Below are positions 36,200 through 44,164 of a stretch of DNA of 47,008 nt, piece after piece. Numbering within the stretch: the first letter of the stretch is position 1; every line of letters starts with the position of its first letter. The position numbers and the translations under genes were made by a program. Origin of the DNA: Schinkia azotoformans LMG 9581 (GTDB taxonomy: Bacteria; Bacillota; Bacilli; Bacillales; Bacillaceae_J); the NCBI RefSeq assembly GCF_000307855.1, contig NZ_AJLR01000151.1, positions 1-47,008 on the forward strand. The letters are read 5' to 3'. The notes beneath the pieces were generated by a model. It saw nothing but the letters and a program-made list of their open reading frames with translations. It searched no databases and had not been told where the DNA came from.

Positions 36200-38554
36200 A
36201 TGAATAATTGGTTTAAAAAATTATTTGGTTTGGAACAAGAGGAAGATGAAAATAGACCGAATGAGATATCTGATCAAGAAATAAAAAGACAACAACAGAG
36301 CAGCTTTTACAAGAGCTCAAATAAAGAGGCTCGGGTTGTCTATGATTATCCAAAAGGTCATTTTCGTTTTCCATTAATACCCGATGAAAACGATCAAGTA
36401 AAAGCAAATTCCAACATCAACACCAATATTTCTTCTAGAAGAATAGAGGAACAATGGCCTAAAGAAACCCGGGTTGCTTCTCAATATGCTTCAGGTATAA
36501 CTAGAAAGGAATATCGCAGCCAGAGCAAAGAACGCAGCCGATCCAGAGACCGAGACCGCAGCCAAATAAGAGAACAAAGCGTAAATAAAGATACTAGTCA
36601 AAGCAGTGCTAGTAAGACTAAAAAAAGCCCATTTAAACCTACTGAAGTGCCATCACCAATTTATGGATTTAATAGACCGAAACCAGAACCAGAACCTATT
36701 TTAAATCACGAAGAGGTTTCAGCCACGGTTGAAATTTTTGAAGAAAAAATAACCGCCCCAACTATGGTGGATTACGTAAATGACATTGTAGAGGAATCAC
36801 AAGATGATCATTTCAAGCAAGAGGAATTCAGCTCGACCATAATCGAAGAGGATATCTATGAGGAGCCCATTATTCCTGAAAAGGTTGTAGTGAAGGAAGA
36901 GGAGGAAGAAAAAGAAGAAGCTTCAGAAGCAGCTGCGAGTACCGAAACAATAGAAACGGTAACCCCAGATGAAACAGTTACCGAGACTGTTGACGAAATA
37001 GTTGTTACTACTAATGAAACTAAGGAAGAAAGTCGCAAAAGGCATGGTGTTCCGTTCAATGTGATGATGCTGAAGCAGGACAGAGAATCAATTAAAAAGA
37101 CTCCGCCTACGAACGAAATCCAACCACTGAAAGAAAGTAATCTAAATAAGCCTCCATTAAGTCTTCTTGATATTCCGCCACTTGAGGTTGAAGAGGATGA
37201 AGAGTGGCTTCATGAACAGAGCCGCCTTTTAGATCATGCATTTGTAAGCTTTAATGTGGGGGCTAAGGTAGTGAAAGCAACTAAGGGTCCTGCTGTCACT
37301 CAATTTGAGGTACAGCCGGATATGGGAGTTCGAGTTAATAAAATTACTAATTTATCAGATGATTTGAAGCTGGCTTTAGCAGCGAAGGATATCCGGATTG
37401 AAGCACCCATTCCAGGTAAAAGTACGGTTGGTATTGAGGTTCCTAATCGGAAAAGCCGTGCCGTATTAATACGTGAGATATTGCGTAGCCCTGTTTTTCA
37501 AAGGGATAAATCACCGCTTGTCGTGGCGCTGGGTCTAGACATTTCCGGTCAACCGATTGTGACTGATCTTAAAAAAATGCCCCATGGTTTGATAGCTGGT
37601 GCTACAGGGTCGGGAAAAAGTGTTTGTATTAATTCAATCATTATTAGTTTGTTATATAAAGCTTCCCCACATGAAGTGAAGCTTATGTTAATTGACCCAA
37701 AAATGGTTGAGCTTGCACCCTATAACGGCATTCCACATCTAGTCAGTCCGGTTATAACAGATGTAAAAGCGGCGACAGCTGCCCTGAAATGGGCCGTAGA
37801 GGAAATGGAGCGTCGTTATGAACTATTTGCGCACGAAGGGGTTCGGGATATTTCTCGCTTTAATGAAAAAGTTCAACAAGAGGACCCTAAAGCGGAAATT
37901 ATGCCGTACTTAGTCATCGTTATCGATGAGTTGGCAGATTTAATGATGGTTTCACCAGCAGATGTTGAAGATGCTATTTGTCGTATCGCCCAGAAGGCTC
38001 GTGCATGTGGAATCCATTTGCTATTAGCAACACAAAGGCCTTCGGTCGATGTTATCACGGGATTAATAAAAGCCAATGTTCCTACTAGAATTGCATTTTC
38101 TGTTTCCTCACAAGTAGATTCAAGAACTATAATAGATATTAGTGGGGCCGAAAAACTGCTTGGTAGAGGAGATATGCTCTTCCTAGAAAATGGTTCAAAC
38201 AAACCGGTACGTATCCAAGGAAATTTTGTTAAAGATGAAGAGATTGAAAGAGTGACCTATTTTGTAAGAAAACAAATGAAACCTAACTATCTATTTGTTC
38301 AAGAGGAGCTTATTAAGCAATCCGTAGATTATGGAGTGGATGACGAATTGTTTGAGGAAGCTTGTCAATTTGTTATTGAACAAGAAGGGGCATCTGCTTC
38401 CAGCCTGCAACGCCGTTTTCGGATAGGCTATAACCGGGCTGCTAGATTAGTAGATATGATGGAAGCCCAAGGCATCGTCTCAGAAGCAAAAGGTTCAAAG
38501 CCACGTGAGGTTCTCGTTTCAAAAGAGCAGGTAGAAAATAATTTTCAATCATGA
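36200..38554 (+). CDS. sftA: FtsK/SpoIIIE-family DNA translocase SftA
   Basis: This 784-residue soluble DNA translocase clears chromosome DNA from the closing septum. Residues 1-330 are a charged linker with an Arg/Ser-rich patch (YRSQSKERSRSRDRDRSQIR) and an acidic stretch, with no membrane helices, which distinguishes SftA from SpoIIIE. The RecA-like motor follows: Walker A IAGATGSGKSVCINS and Walker B YLVIVIDELADLM. A C-terminal winged-helix gamma domain (LQRRFRIGYNRAARLVDMME) reads polar DNA motifs. It is shorter than B. subtilis SftA (about 950) because the linker is short. ATG 36200 has an AAAGAG site 7 nt upstream; the longer frame back to 36074 overlaps ytpQ. Confidence 0.93.
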   Translation: MNNWFKKLFGLEQEEDENRPNEISDQEIKRQQQSSFYKSSNKEARVVYDYPKGHFRFPLIPDENDQVKANSNINTNISSRRIEEQWPKETRVASQYASGITRKEYRSQSKERSRSRDRDRSQIREQSVNKDTSQSSASKTKKSPFKPTEVPSPIYGFNRPKPEPEPILNHEEVSATVEIFEEKITAPTMVDYVNDIVEESQDDHFKQEEFSSTIIEEDIYEEPIIPEKVVVKEEEEEKEEASEAAASTETIETVTPDETVTETVDEIVVTTNETKEESRKRHGVPFNVMMLKQDRESIKKTPPTNEIQPLKESNLNKPPLSLLDIPPLEVEEDEEWLHEQSRLLDHAFVSFNVGAKVVKATKGPAVTQFEVQPDMGVRVNKITNLSDDLKLALAAKDIRIEAPIPGKSTVGIEVPNRKSRAVLIREILRSPVFQRDKSPLVVALGLDISGQPIVTDLKKMPHGLIAGATGSGKSVCINSIIISLLYKASPHEVKLMLIDPKMVELAPYNGIPHLVSPVITDVKAATAALKWAVEEMERRYELFAHEGVRDISRFNEKVQQEDPKAEIMPYLVIVIDELADLMMVSPADVEDAICRIAQKARACGIHLLLATQRPSVDVITGLIKANVPTRIAFSVSSQVDSRTIIDISGAEKLLGRGDMLFLENGSNKPVRIQGNFVKDEEIERVTYFVRKQMKPNYLFVQEELIKQSVDYGVDDELFEEACQFVIEQEGASASSLQRRFRIGYNRAARLVDMMEAQGIVSEAKGSKPREVLVSKEQVENNFQS

Positions 38555-38704
38555 TTTAAACTACAACAAATGACAAAAGATATGTATAATGGAAAATATA
38601 TTTAACTAAGCGCCAAGGCGCATTTGATAATAAAACAGGCTCGTTATTTTTAATGTAACATATACTTAACCATAGCTACGATTTGGATTGTGGAGGTTCT
38701 TTTT

Positions 38705-40012
38705 ATGAAAGTTTACCACTTTGTTGGAATCAAGGGGACTGGAATGAGTGCATTAGCACAAATTCTTCATGATATGAATTATGAGGTTCAAGGTTCTGAC
38801 GTTGATAAACGCTTTTTTACGCAGCAAGCATTGGAAAACAAAAATATAAAAATCTTACCTTTTTCAAAAGAGAATATAAAAAGTGACCAAATTATCATTG
38901 CGGGAAATGCTTTTCCCGATGATCACGAAGAAATTAAAGAAGCGTTAAATCAAGGTTTACCTGTGTTTCGATACCATCATTTCTTAGGAGATCTGATTGA
39001 AAAATCGATAAGTATTGCTGTTAGTGGCGCACATGGGAAAACATCAACTACAGGGCTATTAGCACATGTATTGAAAGCAGCAGAACCAACATCTTATCTT
39101 ATTGGTGATGGAACTGGGGAAGGTACGGAAAACGCAAAGTATTTTGCATTTGAGGCATGTGAGTATAGACGTCATTTTCTAGAATATTTTCCTGATTATG
39201 CGATCATGACGAATATTGATTTTGACCATCCGGATTATTTCAGTGGTATTGAAGATGTTTTCGATGCTTTCCAACAGATGGCATTGCAAGTAAAGAAAGG
39301 GATCATCGCCTGCGGTGATGACGAACAATTACAGAAAATACATGCAAATGTACCTGTATTGTTTTATGGATTTAATCAGGAAAATGACTTCCAGGCTAGA
39401 AATGTTAATAAAACACCAGATGGAACATCATTTGATGTCTTTATTAGACATACTTTTTATTCGTCTTTTAGCATTCCTACCTATGGTGACCATAATGTAC
39501 TTAACGCGTTGGCTGTTATAGCATTATGTCATTATGAAGAAATACCTGTTGATATCATTAAAAGTCAGCTTTTAACCTATCAAGGGGTAAAAAGAAGGTT
39601 TAGTGAAAAAAAGGTTGGCAATCAAGTATTAATTGATGACTATGCCCATCATCCAACTGAAATTAGAGCCACAATTGAAGCGGCACGCCAAAAATATCCT
39701 GATCGTGAAGTGGTGGCGATTTTCCAACCGCATACTTTCACTAGAACTCAAACGTTTTTAAATGAATTCGCAGCAAGTTTGAGTGGAGCGGACTACGTAT
39801 ATTTATGTGATATATTCGGTTCTGCCCGTGAGAATGATGGCAACTTAACAATCGGTGATTTGAAGGATAAAATTGGTAATTCAGAGTTAATTACAGAAGA
39901 AAATACTGAGATATTAAAAAAGCATGACAACGGAGTTTTAATCTTCATGGGTGCTGGCGATATACAAAAGTTCCAGGTTGCTTATGAGGAAGAATTGAAA
40001 AAAAAATGCTAA
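38705..40012 (+). CDS. murC: UDP-N-acetylmuramate--L-alanine ligase
   Basis: This 435-residue cytosolic Mur ligase adds L-alanine to UDP-MurNAc in peptidoglycan synthesis. Domain 1 has the nucleotide-fold [14 protein letters not shown]. The central ATP domain has [29 protein letters not shown] and [11 protein letters not shown]. The C-terminal domain has [18 protein letters not shown]. The length is typical. ATG 38705 (MKVYHFVG) follows GTGGAGG; the in-frame ATT-type start at 38690 lies upstream of that site. It is the last gene of the conserved backbone here; beyond its terminator lies mobile and accessory DNA. Confidence 0.96.
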   Translation: MKVYHFVGIKGTGMSALAQILHDMNYEVQGSDVDKRFFTQQALENKNIKILPFSKENIKSDQIIIAGNAFPDDHEEIKEALNQGLPVFRYHHFLGDLIEKSISIAVSGAHGKTSTTGLLAHVLKAAEPTSYLIGDGTGEGTENAKYFAFEACEYRRHFLEYFPDYAIMTNIDFDHPDYFSGIEDVFDAFQQMALQVKKGIIACGDDEQLQKIHANVPVLFYGFNQENDFQARNVNKTPDGTSFDVFIRHTFYSSFSIPTYGDHNVLNALAVIALCHYEEIPVDIIKSQLLTYQGVKRRFSEKKVGNQVLIDDYAHHPTEIRATIEAARQKYPDREVVAIFQPHTFTRTQTFLNEFAASLSGADYVYLCDIFGSARENDGNLTIGDLKDKIGNSELITEENTEILKKHDNGVLIFMGAGDIQKFQVAYEEELKKKC

Positions 40013-40018
40013 GATGAG

Positions 40019-40050
40019 ACAGGGCTGCCCTTAATGCAGCCCTGTTTTTA
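40019..40050 (+). terminator. murC terminator
   Basis: The 9-bp stem ACAGGGCTG/CAGCCCTGT is followed by a T-run. Confidence 0.9.
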
Positions 40051-40313
40051 TATGCTCGTAAATATAATTGTCAGATTCCCCCTATAAGCCTGTGTATTTA
40101 GAAATGAGAATTTTGTAGATGAAATGCATAAATGAATACATCAAATAGATACTTTTTCTGTGAAAATAAAACCCTGGCTTTAGGATCAAACTAATGGGTT
40201 TAAACTAAACCCATTTTGTATAAGCTATATATAATCCAATTTTGGCAATAGGAAAGTTGAGCTACCGTTTTTCACGGTTTCTCGTATATCTTTTTTATTG
40301 TTTGTCTATACTG
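40051..40313. other. intergenic region between murC and the IS110 remnant
   Basis: No gene is seen. A perfect hairpin AATGGGTTT/AAACCCATT lies at 40193-40215. One end of the IS110-type element should be in this stretch, but the family lacks long terminal inverted repeats and I cannot fix the boundary. Confidence 0.5.
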
Positions 40314-41461
40314 CTAATTTGCGGGTATTTCGTGGTAGGGGTCCTTATTCAAAAGCATGTGATAGACAATAGTAAGCATTCGATGTCCGATGGCAACGAG
40401 TGCTTTTTTCTTTCCCTTTCGAGCTGATAACGACCAGAATTTATTAGACAAATACGTATTTCTACTCCTTGATACTGCTCATGCTGCCTCACATAATGCA
40501 GATTTGATATGTGGATTCCCTTTAACAGTACGAGTGCTTTTCCTTTTACCAGCACTTTCATGGTTACCTGGTGACAATCCAGCCCATGATGACAGATGCT
40601 TAGAGGTAGGAAATTGCTTCATATTGGCTCCTATTTCCGCAATAATAACAGCAGCTGTATCCTTTTTAATACCGGGCATTGTGATAAGGAGTTTAACTTC
40701 TTCTTGATACTTTTCTAACAATTGATCAATTCTTGCCTCTATGTCTGAAATTAGACTTTCTAAATAGGTAATATGCATCCATGATTGTTTAATTAAAAAT
40801 AGTTGGTGCTCAGTTAAAGTGCCAAATAGGGAATCCGTAATTTGTTGTTTTTTATGAGCCATTCGACCATGAATTTTTTGTTCTACTTCATCTGGGTTAA
40901 TATGTCCTTCAGATAATAAATGTTCCAAGAGTCTTCTTCCTGAAACTCCAAATACATCTGAGATAACTGTAGATAGTTTAATATTTGAAGCTTCCAGCAC
41001 CTTTTGAATACGATTTTTCTCAGAAGTCATTTGTCCAATCCACTTCTTTCGAAGGCGAGTTAAGTCTCGGAGTTCTCGAATATCTTCGGGTGGTACAAAA
41101 CTCTTTTCAATCAGTCCATGTCGTAATAATTTAGCAATCCATTCTGCATCTGAAACATCGGTTTTTCTACCGGGAACATTTTTAATTCGCTGGGCATTAG
41201 CCAATGTAATATCAAAAAGTCCTCTAGAATATTGTAAACGGGTTTCCAGTAGATCCCTGTACTTTCCATTGCAATATGAGTTACTTCATGTTCTTCTAAC
41301 CATTTAAGAAGGCGGAACAAATCCTTTGTTAATGTCGGAAAAGTTTCAGTTTCTTTCGTTACATTCGAATCATCATTTCCTATTAAAACGCAAGCAACGA
41401 TTGTTTCAGAATGAACATCTAGTCCAGCGCAACGCTTATACAATGTCTCCAATTCGATCAA
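40314..41461 (-). pseudogene. decayed IS110-family transposase
   Basis: Read on the minus strand, the pieces join into one IS110-type DEDD recombinase of about 380 codons. The N-terminal RuvC-like half has CAGLDVHSETIVAC, AMESTGIYWKPVYNILEDF and GRKTDVSDAEWIA. The C-terminal Tnp20 half has LITMPGIKKDTAAVIIAEIG and NHESAGKRKSTRTVKGNPH with the catalytic serine region. Two lesions are visible. The A5 tract at 41214-41218 has lost one base (GACTTTTTGAT, where six T would keep frame). A TGA replaces Trp in EAAW/AVSRSRN (near 40485). Downstream sequence stays readable to TAG 40314-40316. IS110 elements are not known for programmed frameshifting, so this is decay. The start is TTG 41461. Confidence 0.9.
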
Positions 41462-41484
41462 CCAACCTTTAATGAAATTCTACA

Positions 41485-41585
41485 TACAGTGGAATGAATT
41501 TGAAATTTAAACATTTTTCTGTTCGTAGTCATCTCCCGACAGGGAGAGCTAACAATGGGTTGTGCACCAAATTCATTCCAACAGT
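41485..41585 (-). ncRNA. candidate IS110 bridge-RNA region
   Basis: A perfect 13-bp inverted repeat, TGGAATGAATTTG (41490-41502) and CAAATTCATTCCA (41568-41580), encloses 65 nt. Inside is a perfect 6-bp hairpin TCTCCC-GACA-GGGAGA (41532-41547). This non-coding end lies directly upstream of the transposase, where IS110-group elements encode the bridge RNA that guides target and donor choice. RNA identity is inferred from position and structure. Confidence 0.45.
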
Positions 41586-41700
41586 TTTGTTTACAGGGTC
41601 CAACCACCATTAAAAGACACGTTATATACTCACTGCATGTAGTATCAACATTATGGTAAGAATAACTTATTTTCATTCTGGGTTGAGAGCGAAAGATCAT

Positions 41701-42061
41701 GAAGGTTTTGTTTGAATTATATAATATTACAAAAAAATGGTTTTAATTTCAAAAAAATGATTGAAATGGTAATAAATGCCGATTAAAATAAAAATTGTTC
41801 AGGGTAATCAAAGAATGATTTCAAATAATGACTTTATATTATCTGAATTTATTTTATTGTCCATATTAATAATAAAATCGCTAAATATTCAAAAAAATGA
41901 TGTGCTTTTTTAAATAAATATTTTTAAAATATCTCAAAATACATGTGAAATTACGAGCAATCTACCTATAATTGTATTTTTTTTATTATTCGATAGGTAG
42001 AACAGAGTTATATCTGTTGGATGTCCAAAAAAATATAGAATGAAATATTATGAGCATAAGG
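41701..42061. other. AT-rich spacer with inverted repeat at the island edge
   Basis: Very AT-rich, with no ORF bearing a ribosome binding site. A perfect 9-bp inverted repeat, TCTACCTAT (41961-41969) and ATAGGTAGA (41993-42001), encloses a T-rich loop. Short A7-TG motifs recur (about 41730, 41750, 41890). Confidence 0.5.
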
Positions 42062-42115
42062 GATTATTTCGAAATGATAGTAGAATGCGCGTTTTTTGTT
42101 CGGGGGGTGAAATGA
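42062..42115 (+). pseudogene. 3' scrap of the RTX-partner small gene (copy 0)
   Basis: The frame DYFEMIVECAFFVRGVK plus stop matches the end of the intact partner gene at 43721-44164 (VYFDVIAEPVFVRKVK). The stop again overlaps an ATG (ATGA) that begins an RTX 5' remnant. The upstream part is lost or too diverged to see. Confidence 0.7.
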
Positions 42116-42240
42116 TGGCAACTATTCAGGGAGGGATTGATTATGTAGATTAATGGCGTACCGAAAATAGTATTGGCTAGTGATGCGTTATCATCTAAAG
42201 AAGTGCCGACATTGATCAGAATACCAAGGAGAGAAAAACA
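42112..42240 (+). pseudogene. eroded 5' fragment of the RTX gene (copy A)
   Basis: The start ATGATGGCAACTATTCAGG is identical to that of the intact RTX gene (44161-44179). The frame reads MATIQGGIDYVD, then a stop, then WRTENSIG, against MATIQEVIDYVNSWRAQNGI in the intact protein. The following bases, in another frame (ASDALSSKEVPTLIRIPR), match copy B at 43502-43650 but not an obvious part of the visible RTX protein. It runs into the next partner gene. Confidence 0.75.
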
Positions 42241-42648
42241 ATGGTATTTGCAAATGAAAGTATGACTCAAGAAGAAATTGCATGTTTTGAGGTTAAAGCA
42301 ATAAAAAACCCAGGTAATCGATTATCAACACTTAGACCATCCATATGGACAATTGACCGTGAAAATAATGTATTTCTAGTATGGGGACTGCAGGAGAGAG
42401 AGGAGCCACATGATTACTATTTTCTTTTAAGTTGGAAAGATACACCTATACCAGTGAAATTAGGTGAATCTTGGGTTACTGGTTCACCAAGGATATGGGA
42501 GTTGCGTTATATAAAGATTCCAGTAAATTTAAAAGAAAAACGGGATGAAATAATTCAAAGTCTAAAAGATGCGCTAAAGGTTTATGCTTTTAATGGAGTT
42601 CCAGATTGGCCACACAATAAAACCACTAAGGTTCAATTTCGTTTCTAG
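42241..42648 (+). CDS. RTX-partner small protein, divergent paralogue (copy 1)
   Basis: This 135-residue soluble protein is homologous to the partner encoded at 43721-44164. Both share an N-terminal FxNExxxxxE..F block, the core WTIDRExNxFL (here IWTIDRENNVFLVWGL), a W-K-D strand and a C-terminal segment of conserved length; the rest is diverged. It has no signal peptide or membrane helix. ATG 42241 follows AAGGAGAG. No RTX gene directly follows, so it would be an orphan immunity, chaperone or adaptor protein. I do not recognise the family. Confidence 0.7.
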   Translation: MVFANESMTQEEIACFEVKAIKNPGNRLSTLRPSIWTIDRENNVFLVWGLQEREEPHDYYFLLSWKDTPIPVKLGESWVTGSPRIWELRYIKIPVNLKEKRDEIIQSLKDALKVYAFNGVPDWPHNKTTKVQFRF

Positions 42649-42672
42649 TTGGGGAAGGGGGAGTATAAAAAT

Positions 42673-43031
42673 ATGAGTATAGGTAATTTAACGTTCATTG
42701 AAGCTATAAATGAATTATCTAGGTTGATGGATCCTGAAGCTATTACAAAAACAATGCTTGAATCACTAGTAGAAAGGGTGTCTGTACAGGACCCTGTTGC
42801 AGGAACAAATGTAACTACATTTCAATATAGTGGTTCTGAAAGCATAGATTTACATAGATTCCTTTGATTAAAGCTTTCAGAGAAGCAGGTGGTTATGAAG
42901 ATAGAATAATGATAGACAATACTACAGCGGGTAAATACCCTCTTGTCTCTATTTACAAAGAGGCAATGGAAATTATAATAAGAAAACAAAATCTGAGTCT
43001 TCAAACGGCACCATATACTTTCAAAATGTAA
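42673..43031 (+). pseudogene. frameshifted unknown gene X
   Basis: ATG 42673 opens a frame (SIGNLTFIEAINELSRLMD ... QYSGSESIDLHR) that ends at 42867. The +1 frame continues without a gap as IPLIKAFREAGGYEDRIMID ... TAPYTFKM to TAA 43029-43031. Adding one A near 42858 (CATAGATTCC to CATAGAATTCC) restores one ORF of 119 codons. The product is soluble and alpha/beta in look; I do not recognise it. It sits between two partner-gene copies, in the slot where another toxin end or partner gene would be. Confidence 0.7.
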
Positions 43032-43055
43032 TTTTGAATAAAGGAGAGAAAAGTG

Positions 43056-43502
43056 ATGGCATTTATAAATGAAAAAATCTCTGAAGTAGATAGAGAATAT
43101 TTTGATACCTTTAATTTGAAAAATCCAATTACAAAAGAAACACTTCATTCCAGAAGATGGACGATAGACCGTAAACGTAATGCTTTCTTGGTGGTGTTAG
43201 GGGGTTAAGGGATTTACGGATCAGAGATACCAATGTATTATGCATTGATTTGGAATAAAAGTGTGATCATGCTTGAAACATTTAGTAAAGCAACTGGTAG
43301 CACCGCTGCAGGTATGGAGTTTTTTTGGGAAATAACTGAAATTGAAGCACCTGAGTGTCTTCTGAAAAACAAAGACGAAATGATGGATATGATAAAAGGA
43401 GCAATTATAGCATACGAAACCGGTTTTACAACAGGTAGAACGATAAAAGTCAACTTTGATTTTATAGCCACACCTTGCTTCGTTAAGGAGGTAGGTAAAT
43501 AG
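43056..43502 (+). pseudogene. RTX-partner small gene with one nonsense codon (copy 2)
   Basis: The frame from ATG 43056 (MAFINEKISEVDREYFDTFN) runs parallel to the intact copy 3 through RRWTIDRKRNAFLVVLGG, then meets TAA at 43206-43208 where copy 3 has CAA (GGQGSE). It continues collinearly to TAG 43500-43502 (DFIATPCFVKEVGK). Total length, 148 codons, matches copy 3. One C-to-T change explains the inactivation, so it is recent or could be suppressed. GGAGAG precedes the start. Confidence 0.82.
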
Positions 43503-43650
43503 TGGCAACTATAAATGAAGTAAGTGATTTGATTACGTTGATTCATGGTGTACTGAAAATGGAGTATAAGCAAGTGATGCGTTATCATCTATAGAAGTGC
43601 CGACATTGATCAGAGCACCAAGGAAAAATAGTATTGTGATTAGTGTCTAA
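43502..43650 (+). pseudogene. eroded 5' fragment of the RTX gene (copy B)
   Basis: GTGGCAACTATAAATGAAG at 43502 parallels ATGGCAACTATTCAGGAAG of the intact gene and again overlaps the stop of the preceding partner gene. The frame VATINEVSD shifts to SWCTENGV, a stop, and then ASDALSSIEVPTLIRAPRKN ending at TAA 43648-43650. The distal part matches copy A. Confidence 0.75.
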
Positions 43651-43720
43651 GGATAGTTGAAATATAGAAGTATTCTCTAATTAGATATTAACAAAAAAAT
43701 TATGTGAGGAGAGAAAACCA

Positions 43721-44164
43721 ATGACATTTATAAATGAAACGATTTCAGAGGTTGACAAAGAAAAATTTTATTCTTTTAACTTTAAAAATCCGGTTACACT
43801 TGACCCTGTCAAGGCAAGAAAATGGACAATTGATCGTGAAAGTAATGCTTTTTTGATAGGGTTAGGGGGACAAGGTTCCGAGTTTTCTGAAATACCTATG
43901 TTTTATGCATTTGTATGGAAAAATGATGTGATTATGATGGAAACATTTAGTAGAGGGACAGGAAATGCTCAGTCTGGTGTTGAGCTTTGGTGGAAAATCA
44001 CTAGAATAGAAATCCCTGAGAAATTGAAATCGGATAAAGAAGTAATTGTTGAACAGATAAAGAAAGCTTTTGATGAATATGGATCTTTCCATAGACGCGA
44101 TCATGTCAAAGGAGTTTATTTTGATGTGATAGCAGAACCCGTGTTTGTTAGGAAGGTGAAATGA
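43721..44164 (+). CDS. RTX-partner small protein (copy 3, intact, coupled to the RTX gene)
   Basis: This 147-residue soluble protein begins MTFINETISEVDKEKFYSFN and carries RKWTIDRESNAFLIGLGGQG, IPMFYAFVWKNDVIMMETFS and a C-terminal YFDVIAEPVFVRKVK. The alternating hydrophobic pattern suggests a small alpha/beta or beta-barrel domain; no family is recognised. Its TGA stop overlaps the RTX start (ATGA), so the two are translationally coupled and should act together. By analogy with frpD before frpC and ORF1 before apxIVA, it may be an accessory or chaperone; an immunity role is the other obvious choice. Three more copies lie upstream in different states of decay. ATG 43721 follows GAGGAGAG. 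Confidence 0.8.
   Translation: MTFINETISEVDKEKFYSFNFKNPVTLDPVKARKWTIDRESNAFLIGLGGQGSEFSEIPMFYAFVWKNDVIMMETFSRGTGNAQSGVELWWKITRIEIPEKLKSDKEVIVEQIKKAFDEYGSFHRRDHVKGVYFDVIAEPVFVRKVK

Larger units (their letters stand above)
40314..41700 (-). mobile_element. IS110-family insertion sequence remnant (approximate limits)
   Basis: It comprises the decayed transposase and the hairpin-rich non-coding DNA upstream of it (to about 41700). It separates the conserved murC end from the accessory island. Exact ends are not determinable because this family has no clear terminal inverted repeats. Confidence 0.7.

Noticed and set aside
40242-40707. Plus-strand ORFs of 61 and 105 codons after murC
   Set aside because: They are antisense to the decayed IS110 transposase, whose minus-strand translation shows recognisable family motifs.
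41205-41230. Programmed ribosomal frameshift in the IS110-type gene at the A5 tract
   Set aside because: IS110 transposases are normally single-frame, and the gene also carries an in-frame TGA further on, so decay is the simpler reading.
41701-42060. Possible CRISPR-like or direct-repeat array of A7-TG motifs
   Set aside because: The motifs are short homopolymer-based matches with irregular spacing and no conserved unit; no CRISPR array is present in the window.
42822-43148. 108-codon minus-strand ORF over gene X and copy 2
   Set aside because: It is antisense to two plus-strand frames that show paralogy or continuity across a single frameshift; no ribosome site.
43721-44164. Identity of the RTX-partner protein as an HlyC-type acyltransferase
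   Set aside because: RTX activators are often encoded just upstream, but the 147-residue protein shows no HlyC-like catalytic His/Asp motif or similar length pattern that I can recognise.
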